Below, one piece after another: positions 22,521 to 27,730 of a stretch of DNA of 27,730 bases. The notes beneath the pieces were generated by a model. It made no database searches and was not told the origin of the DNA. It saw only the letters and a list, made by a program, of their open reading frames with translations. The position numbers were made by a program, and so were the translations under genes. Origin of the DNA: JBDTOX01 sp039933015. GTDB taxonomy: Bacteria > Pseudomonadota > Gammaproteobacteria > Burkholderiales > Methylophilaceae. Each line of letters starts with the position of its first letter. Position 1 is the stretch's first letter. Location of the stretch: assembly GCA_039933015.1 (NCBI GenBank), contig JBDTOX010000104.1, positions 1 to 27,730 on the forward strand, given 5' to 3'.

Positions 22521-23947
22521 ATGCAAATAGGGACTAAATTTCGCTGCTACCCGACCAAGACCCAAGAGCAAATCTTGCTCTAGTGGATTGGACACCAGCG
22601 TTACATCTACAACGCCAAGGTGCGCGAAGACCAGTATTTTCGTCGTTACGCCAGAAAGTCATTGCAGCATGCAGGACAGTTCGCGCCGATAGACCAGCAG
22701 TACGCCCAATTCAAAACAGAACTCACGCCCTGGCTGTCGGATGTGCCGAGCGTGGTGTTGCGCAATGGTGCCGTCAAGTGGAAACAAGCCTACAGCCGCT
22801 TCTTCTCGAAGCTGGTCGGACGCCCGGTGGTGCATAAGAACCATGGCAAACAAGCTGTATGGCTCACCAGCGAGTTGTTTGAGTTCGTGCCCGTCACCAA
22901 CAAGGCAACAGGTGAGTTTTCGTATCAATTGCAGGTCGGCACCAAAAAGCATCCGGTGGGTGTGCTGGCCTTCACCGCACACAAGCCTTATGGGCTTCCC
23001 GCATCCATCCATATCAGCATCAATGCCGGACACTGGTGCGTTTCATTCAACTACGATGACAACATCCCCGAACCGTCTGAGAAAGAAACCGTTGCATGGC
23101 TGATGAGTTTCAGCGAAACAGAGTTGCGCAGCAAAACGGTAGGGCTGGATCGGGGTGTCACGATTCCGCTGGCCGGCAGCGACGGACAAGAGTTCGATTT
23201 CTCGCCTATCCAGAAAAAACGCCTGGCAACACAAGACCACCACAAGAAGCGCTGGCATCGCAAGCAGGCGCGGCGCATCAAAGGATCAGGCCGTTGGACC
23301 AAGGCGAAACGACGTGTGGCAGGTCATCAGCGTTATGCTGCCGACGTGCGCCGTGAGGTGGCTCATCAGGCAAGCTGCAAGCTAGCATCCGACCCAGAAT
23401 ACAGCCTGTTCGTGTTCGAGGCACTCAAGGTCAAGAACATGACCGCCAGCGCAAAAGGCACAATGGAAGCACCCGGCAAGTACGTCCGACAGAAGGCAGG
23501 GCTTAACCGCAATATCCTCGCTTCGTCGTGGGGACAAACGAAAACGTATTTGCAGTACAAGGCGCGACGCAGGGGAAAGCTCTGTGTCGATGTCCACCCC
23601 AATATTCTTCGCAGGAATGTTCCGCATGCGGACACGTTCACCAGGACAACCGGCAAACTCAAAGCCTGTTCGTCTGCTTAAGCTGCGGCTATACCGATAA
23701 CGCTGACTGCAACGCGGGCAAGGTGCTCGCCATGCGTGGGGTCAAGTTGCTGCTGTCAGGCAACTACGGGAAGAAGGAGAAGAAGCGGTGTGCTATAACC
23801 CGTATCAAGGTAGGGGCGGAAAGCTCTCGAACCGGCTGTATTTCACAGCCTACGTGCGTGGAGACCGAGGTAAGCCGTTTGGATAGCAATATCCCTGCGC
23901 ACTGGCCGTTGAAACGTGAAACCCCCGCGGCCTCTCAAGAGGCATAG
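22521..23947 (+). pseudogene. tnpB: Broken tnpB (RNA-guided nuclease of IS200/IS605), amber codon plus frameshift
   Basis: The first 20 codons (MQIGTKFRCYPTKTQEQILL) end in TAG at 22581. The same frame then continues with WIGHQRYIYNAKVREDQYF, so a single change such as CAG to TAG probably broke it. The frame runs to about 23600, where the reading must move back one base (a net one-base loss) to reach PPQYSSQECSACGHVHQDNR and the C-terminal end. The RuvC-like residues survive but are split: Asp in VGLDRGV (codon at 23148), Glu in FEALKVKN (23418), and Asp in DNADCNAG (23705) in the shifted frame. The zinc ribbon CSAC...CLSC is also in the shifted frame. No active full-length TnpB can be made without two corrections. 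Confidence 0.9.
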
Positions 23948-23956
23948 CGGTGGGAG
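23750..23956 (+). ncRNA. Candidate omega RNA (reRNA) at the IS right end
   Basis: TnpB guide RNAs span the 3' end of tnpB and the right end of the element, with the guide taken from flanking DNA. Here the region ends in a strong imperfect hairpin: outer stem CCCC/GGTGGG and CGC/GCG, inner stem GCCTC/GAGGC with TCAA loop (23922-23954). A guide would be read from the bases after about 23956. The left boundary given is arbitrary. The call rests on family knowledge and the hairpin, not on direct evidence of transcription. Confidence 0.4.
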
Positions 23957-24511
23957 ATTTCATAGATTTGATCAAACAAACCTCAGAACTCGCCGAAGAA
24001 ATCACGCGACAGAGTCATGTCATTAATAAATGGGCAGGTGAACTTTACCTGTTATTCCAGAAACAACATGGCTTTGAAGCGCGTAAGCCACCTCGTTTAG
24101 AGATCGGAAATTTCATAAGCAACATGCACACACTCGAGAAAATCACCTCGGAATTCTGTGCCAACCCAGTCAACATGATGACCGAGAAACATTTTTTGAT
24201 ACGCAAATTTTTTCTCAGCCTGGGTGGGCAGGTACAAGCCATCTTTGAACAAACGCGCAAGGACAGCCAGCTGTGGTTACAAAACGTCTTAGGGCCCTTG
24301 AAACTGCAAATGTCAGAACATAAAGCCGCATTAGGGAATGCGTACAGAAACACTTATGCAAGTGCATGAAAATCTGCATGCGCTGGAAACCAACATGACC
24401 CAACTGGAAAATGAGTTGGCCACCCTACATAGTCAGAGCATTGCGTTGGACCAGATGCTATTGCGACTCATGAAAGCGGCCAAACCGGCGCCATCAGCCA
24501 CTATGCAATAA
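23950..24511 (+). pseudogene. Frameshifted C-terminal fragment resembling a bacterial dynamin-like GTPase
   Basis: An open frame from 23950 gives 139 residues (ITRQSHVINKWAGELYLLFQKQHGF ... MMTEKHFLIRKFFLSLGGQVQAIFEQTRKDSQLWLQNVLGPLKLQMSEHKAAL). It then fails near 24335, where moving forward one base gives a natural continuation MRTETLMQVHENLHALETNMTQLENELATLHSQSIALDQMLLRL to a TAA at 24511. The helical, coiled-coil ending with TEK-x5-RxFF and WL-x4-PL-x6-H resembles the C-terminus of dynamin-family proteins of betaproteobacteria, as I remember them. No GTPase domain is present: the frame begins inside the IS right-end hairpin. It is most likely a 5'-deleted remnant. Confidence 0.5.
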
Positions 24512-24550
24512 GCTTACAGGTTACTCACCTGACAACGTCTGCTGAGTGCC

Positions 24551-26017
24551 TTACATCAAAACTATATCAAAGGCCTCCTGCGAATACTGACCTTCCACCT
24601 GTAATGAAACTGGCTTACCGATAAAATCGGATAAATTGGCAAGGCTCTGCGACTCCTCATCCAGCAGCAGATCGATCACTTTTTGTGATGCCCGTACGCG
24701 AAATTCACGTGCACTGAATTGTCGTGCATGACGCAATAATTCGCGCAAAATTTCGTAACACACCGTTTGTGCTGTTTTCAGCTCACCGCGGCCTTGGCAT
24801 GCGGGACATTGCTCGCAGAGGATATGGGCAAGGCTTTCACGCGTACGCTTACGGGTCATTTCCACCAGGCCCAGCGCTGAAAACCCGCTGATGCCGATGC
24901 GCGCCCGGTCTTTAGCCACACCTTTCTTCAGTTCTTCGAGCACAGCCACGCGCTGTTCGTCTTTATCCATATCGATAAAATCAATGATAATAATACCGCC
25001 AAGGTTGCGCACTCTGAGCTGACGCGTGATACATTGCGAGGCTTCCAGGTTGGTCTTGAAAATAGTGTCCGACAAGCTGCGACCACTGACAAAACCGCCC
25101 GTATTCACATCTACAGTGGTCAGTGCTTCCGTCTGGTCAAAAATCAGGTAGCCTCCAGATTTAAGTTCCACCTTGCGCGACATGGCTTTTGCAATTTCGT
25201 TTTCCACGTTATACATGTCAAACAAAGGCCGCTCGCCCTGATAATGCTCCAGCCGTTTCACTGCACCTACCGTATAGTATTTGGCAAACTCCAGCAATTT
25301 CTGATAGGTTTCGCGTGAATCCACAAGAATACGTTCAGTTTCTTCATTTACCACATCACGCAGTACACGCATGGGCAGGCTTAAATCCTGGAATACCAGC
25401 GACCGCTCTGCGGCGCCGTGGCTCGCTGCCTGGATATTGCTCCAGACTTTTTGCAAATAATCTATGTCCGCCAGTAATTCGGCATCTGTCGCGGTTTCTG
25501 ACATGGTGCGGATGATATAGCCGCCCTGCCTGTCCTCCGGCAACAGCTTGACCAAGCGGTCACGCAACAATTCACGCTCGGCTTCATCCTCTATGCGCTG
25601 GGAAACGCCGATATGATGTTGTTGCGGCAGATAGACCAGAAAACGCCCGGCTATACTGATTTGCGTTGTCAACCGCGCGCCCTTGGTACCAATCGGTTCC
25701 TTGATCACCTGCACCATGAGAGGCTGACCTTCATGCAGCACCTCCTGTATGGTTTTCTCCTTGTCGGCGCTCGTGCATTCGAGAATATCCGCTACATGCA
25801 GGAATGCCGCACGTTGCAGCCCGATTTCCACAAATGCCGACTGCATGCCGGGTAAAACACGGCACACCCTACCGCGATAAATATTGCCGACAAGACCCAG
25901 CGAAGCATTACGCTCAATGTGCAGTTCCTGCAGCACCCCCTGATCCATGATGGCGACACGAGTTTCTTGCGGTGCTACATTAATCAGTATTTCTTCGCTC
26001 GTTACGCTTTGCTTCAT
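24551..26017 (-). CDS. rng: Ribonuclease G
   Basis: A single-strand-specific endoribonuclease that matures the 5' end of 16S rRNA and decays some mRNAs. The 488-residue protein is the same size as E. coli RNase G (489), without the long C-terminal scaffold of RNase E. It has the N-terminal S1 domain (LGLVGNIYRGRVCRVLPGMQSAFVEIG, about residues 39-65), catalytic aspartates in TTVDVNTGGFVSG and IIIDFIDMDKDEQR, and the zinc-link CEQCPAC near residue 404. Its ATG overlaps the maf stop as ATGA, so it is coupled to maf. Confidence 0.96.
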   Translation of the reverse strand: MKQSVTSEEILINVAPQETRVAIMDQGVLQELHIERNASLGLVGNIYRGRVCRVLPGMQSAFVEIGLQRAAFLHVADILECTSADKEKTIQEVLHEGQPLMVQVIKEPIGTKGARLTTQISIAGRFLVYLPQQHHIGVSQRIEDEAERELLRDRLVKLLPEDRQGGYIIRTMSETATDAELLADIDYLQKVWSNIQAASHGAAERSLVFQDLSLPMRVLRDVVNEETERILVDSRETYQKLLEFAKYYTVGAVKRLEHYQGERPLFDMYNVENEIAKAMSRKVELKSGGYLIFDQTEALTTVDVNTGGFVSGRSLSDTIFKTNLEASQCITRQLRVRNLGGIIIIDFIDMDKDEQRVAVLEELKKGVAKDRARIGISGFSALGLVEMTRKRTRESLAHILCEQCPACQGRGELKTAQTVCYEILRELLRHARQFSAREFRVRASQKVIDLLLDEESQSLANLSDFIGKPVSLQVEGQYSQEAFDIVLM

Positions 26018-26598
26018 AACACCCTGATCCCAGCTTTTTTAAGTAAAGTTGCAGTTTCAAAAATGGGCAAGCCCATCACTCCGGAGTAGCTACCTTCTAT
26101 ACGTCGAATAAAAGTACCTGCCAGGCCTTGAATGCCATAAGCCCCGGCCTTGTCATGCGGTTCGCCAGTAGCGATATAAGCGGCAATATCCGCGGCCGAC
26201 AATACCGCCAGTTCCACACGCGTAGTGGATAGCGCAGTTTCAATGCCATGTGCCGATGCCAGCGCCAGGCCCGTATGCACCTCATGCCAGCGGCCTGACA
26301 TGCTGGCAAGCATGGTACGCGCCTCTTCATCGCTTTCGGGCTTGCCCAGTATCATCCCATCGACACAAACCGTGGTATCTGCGGCAAGGATAGGCAGCAT
26401 GGCCAAATCCGCCGCCGCAAGGCTGGTCAGACAGACGCGCACTTTGGTACTTGCCAGACGCACTACATAATCCTCGGGCAACTCGTCTGCCAGTAAGGAT
26501 TCGTCAACGTCCGAAGGCCATACCAGATAATCAATACCGATTTGCTGCAATAGCTCCGCACGGCGCGGTGAACGTGAGGCTAAATAAATACGCGGCAT
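26014..26598 (-). CDS. maf: Maf-like nucleoside triphosphate pyrophosphatase
   Basis: Maf proteins hydrolyse non-canonical or modified nucleoside triphosphates (dTTP/UTP or m7GTP, depending on subfamily). The 194-residue protein begins MPRIYLASRSPRRAELLQQIGI, the Maf nucleotide-binding signature SxSPRR. It continues with VRLASTKV, the ADTTVCVDGMILGKPESDEEA motif, and YGIQGLAGTFIRRIEGSYSGVMGLPIFET, typical of the dTTP/UTP (YhdE) type. The frame is open upstream to 26688 but that would overlap yajL; the ATG at 26598 matches the family. It lies 13 bases after yajL and overlaps rng by 4 bases. The maf-rng pairing is common in proteobacteria. Confidence 0.95.
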   Translation of the reverse strand: MPRIYLASRSPRRAELLQQIGIDYLVWPSDVDESLLADELPEDYVVRLASTKVRVCLTSLAAADLAMLPILAADTTVCVDGMILGKPESDEEARTMLASMSGRWHEVHTGLALASAHGIETALSTTRVELAVLSAADIAAYIATGEPHDKAGAYGIQGLAGTFIRRIEGSYSGVMGLPIFETATLLKKAGIRVL

Positions 26599-26611
26599 CA
26601 ATGGCGTCTTC

Positions 26612-27166
26612 TCAGGGCCGCTGCAATGCAGCTTCAACTGCATCGCGCTTGGCTTTGCCGCAAAGCAGCTCAACCAGAACCAAGGCAAAATCCATCGCAG
26701 TGCCGGGGCCGCGCGAAGTAATAGTTTTTCCGTCTATTACCACAGCATCGGTACGGTAGTGATGTGTACCTGAGAGCTGGTCGAGCACACCCGGGAAACT
26801 GGTAGCATTCTTGTCTTGTAGCAAGCCCGCTGCATGCAATGCCATCGGGGCGGCGCAAATAGCCGCGATATACCGGCCCTGCGCTGCCATGGTTTTCAGC
26901 AGGCTAATGACCCGTACATCCTGCTTCAGGTGCTCGGCACCAGGCATGCCACCAGGCAGCACGATCATGTCGAATACTGGCGCCTGCTTCAGCACATCGT
27001 CCAGCAATGCATCTGGAACCAGTACGGTACCGCGGCTACAGCGCACGGAACCACGCGCCAGACCAGCCGTCATGACATCGACACCCGCTCGGCGTAAAAT
27101 GTCTATAATTGTTACGGCTTCCAGCTCTTCACAGCCTGGTGCTAGTGGAATTAATACTTTGCTCAT
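26612..27166 (-). CDS. yajL: DJ-1/PfpI family protein, YajL-like
   Basis: A DJ-1 superfamily protein linked to oxidative-stress and carbonyl-damage protection; chaperone and deglycase activities have been reported for YajL and are debated. The 184-residue protein has LAPGCEELEAVTIIDILRRAG at the N-terminus with the conserved glutamate that polarises the cysteine. It also has CSRGTVLVPD, VLPGGMPGAEHL, the nucleophile elbow AAICAAP with Cys104, and SRGPGTAMDFALVL near residue 150. These segments match YajL closely. It is the first gene of a yajL-maf-rng minus-strand run, divergent from marC. No clear Shine-Dalgarno precedes its ATG. Confidence 0.92.
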   Translation of the reverse strand: MSKVLIPLAPGCEELEAVTIIDILRRAGVDVMTAGLARGSVRCSRGTVLVPDALLDDVLKQAPVFDMIVLPGGMPGAEHLKQDVRVISLLKTMAAQGRYIAAICAAPMALHAAGLLQDKNATSFPGVLDQLSGTHHYRTDAVVIDGKTITSRGPGTAMDFALVLVELLCGKAKRDAVEAALQRP

Positions 27167-27323
27167 CGGATCACTTCGAGTTTTTCAGTTTGTAGGCTTG
27201 GGGTTTGCAATACAGGCTTGAATACTAACAGGGCATTAATAATAACTAAACCGGGCTTCAACCATCACAGGACAGTTTTCAGTCCGCACATCGCATTTAA
27301 CCCGGAAAAGGCCAATTGGCATC
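27167..27323. other. Divergent intergenic region yajL / marC
   Basis: These 157 bases separate two divergent genes and must hold both promoters. I see AT-rich stretches (around 27228-27252) but no hexamer pair good enough to name. An AAGG-type ribosome-binding site lies before marC. Confidence 0.4.
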
Positions 27324-27730
27324 ATGACTGAATGGGCTTATTTATTCAAAATCGGCATCGCACTCTTTGCCATTGTTAATCCGATCGGCACCGTACCTAT
27401 CTTTGTCAGCGCAACTGATGGATGGTCCGCGCAAGATCGTGCGCATACAGCCAAAACAGCGGCTTTAACAGTATTTCTTGTACTCGTCTCATCGGCTTTT
27501 TTTGGTGACCGCATTCTCGAATTCTTCAGTATCAGCATTCCGTCCTTTCAGGTTGGAGGCGGTATTTTACTCATGCTCATTGCAATATCCATGATGCATG
27601 GCAAGCAAAGCTACGCGCGGCAAACGCCTGAGGAAGCGCAAGAAGTGGCCGACCGCCAGGTCATTGCCATCGTGCCGCTCAGCATTCCACTGCTGGCTGG
27701 TCCCGGCGCTATCAGCAACATGATTATTGC
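27324..27730 (+). CDS. MarC family integral membrane protein, 5' part
   Basis: A UPF0056/MarC-family inner-membrane protein of unknown substrate, cut by the right edge of the window after 135 codons of about 200-215. Family features visible are MTEWAYLFKIGIALFAIVNPIGTVPIFVSATDG (first helix with the NPIGTxPIF motif), a second helix TVFLVLVSSAFFGDRILEFFSISIPSFQVGGGILLMLIAISMM, and IAIVPLSIPLLAGPGAISNMI. The PLxIPLLAGPGAI string is the strongest MarC signature. The family was once linked to multiple antibiotic resistance, but that link was withdrawn. ATG is preceded by GGAAAAGG at about 14-21 bases upstream. Confidence 0.93.
   Translation, partial: MTEWAYLFKIGIALFAIVNPIGTVPIFVSATDGWSAQDRAHTAKTAALTVFLVLVSSAFFGDRILEFFSISIPSFQVGGGILLMLIAISMMHGKQSYARQTPEEAQEVADRQVIAIVPLSIPLLAGPGAISNMII

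Larger units (their letters stand above)
22033..23954. mobile_element. IS200/IS605-family insertion sequence with divergent tnpA and broken tnpB
   Basis: The element has a Y1 transposase gene (tnpA, minus), a divergent tnpB (plus), and subterminal hairpins at both ends instead of inverted repeats. The left hairpin is CCCTGC-ACCA-GCAGGG (22033-22048). The right hairpin is a long imperfect stem at 23922-23954 with inner stem GCCTC-TCAA-GAGGC. The coordinates given are hairpin to hairpin; true ends lie a few to about 20 bases further out. The left end sits about 115 bases after yggT; the right end abuts a gene fragment. No target duplication is expected in this family. Confidence 0.85.

Noticed and set aside
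23585..23615. Programmed -1 frameshift in tnpB
   Set aside because: There is no canonical slippery heptamer or downstream stimulatory structure at CACCCCAATATT, and the gene also has an early amber codon, so simple decay is the better explanation.
24517..24531. CAGGT/ACCTG hairpin after the dynamin-like remnant and rng as a terminator
   Set aside because: It is only five base pairs and there is no U-tract on either strand.
26599..26688. Longer N-terminus for maf
   Set aside because: It would run into yajL, and the family starts with the (M)xxIYLASxSPRR segment at 26598.

Overview
The window looks like core chromosome of a betaproteobacterium, most likely in or near the Nitrosomonadales (Methylophilaceae- or Gallionellaceae-like). 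This is inferred from gene order and protein character, not from a database match. The supporting blocks are lolE-lolD-comEC-exbB-exbD-msbA-lpxK-ycaR-kdsB, ribE-ribBA, yqgE-ruvX-pyrR-pyrB-pyrC', pilT-pilU beside yggS-proC-yggT, and yajL-maf-rng.

Layout. Positions 1-51 hold the 5' part of an initiator tRNA (minus strand, cut by the window edge) with a strong promoter. Positions 231-9436 are one long minus-strand array: lolE and lolD (lipoprotein export), comEC (DNA uptake), an ExbB/ExbD proton-channel pair, msbA and lpxK (lipid A), a Trm112-like zinc ribbon, and kdsB (Kdo activation). It is mostly an outer-envelope cluster. Positions 9486-15491 run on the plus strand: riboflavin genes (ribE, ribBA), yqgE, ruvX, then pyrR-pyrB-pyrC' joined by 1- to 4-base overlaps, and a small exported DUF3617 protein. 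Positions 15492-16130 hold no convincing gene but many inverted repeats. Then come a small helix-turn-helix protein, a metallo-beta-lactamase-fold lipoprotein, the twitching ATPases pilU and pilT (minus), and yggS-proC-yggT (plus). An IS200/IS605-family element (about 22.03-23.95 kb) has an intact tnpA and a tnpB broken by an amber codon and a frameshift. It abuts a frameshifted fragment resembling the C-terminal end of a bacterial dynamin-like protein. The window closes with rng, maf and yajL (minus) and the start of a marC-family gene (plus).

Points worth attention. (1) Several genes (lolE, ribE, ruvX, yggS, and both IS genes) have a good -10 or extended -10 element 7-8 bases before the start codon and no Shine-Dalgarno, which predicts leaderless or nearly leaderless mRNAs. 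(2) The GTP cyclohydrolase II half of RibBA lacks the zinc-binding cysteines (RibBX type). (3) The pyrC homologue lacks the metal-binding His-x-His and is probably a structural pseudo-dihydroorotase partner of PyrB. (4) pyrR lies inside an operon with no room for a PyrR-binding attenuator. (5) The 15.6-15.9 kb region is packed with hairpins. I saw no CRISPR array, prophage or obvious defence system. The accessory DNA is the IS element and its surroundings, and possibly the 15.5-16.4 kb interval.
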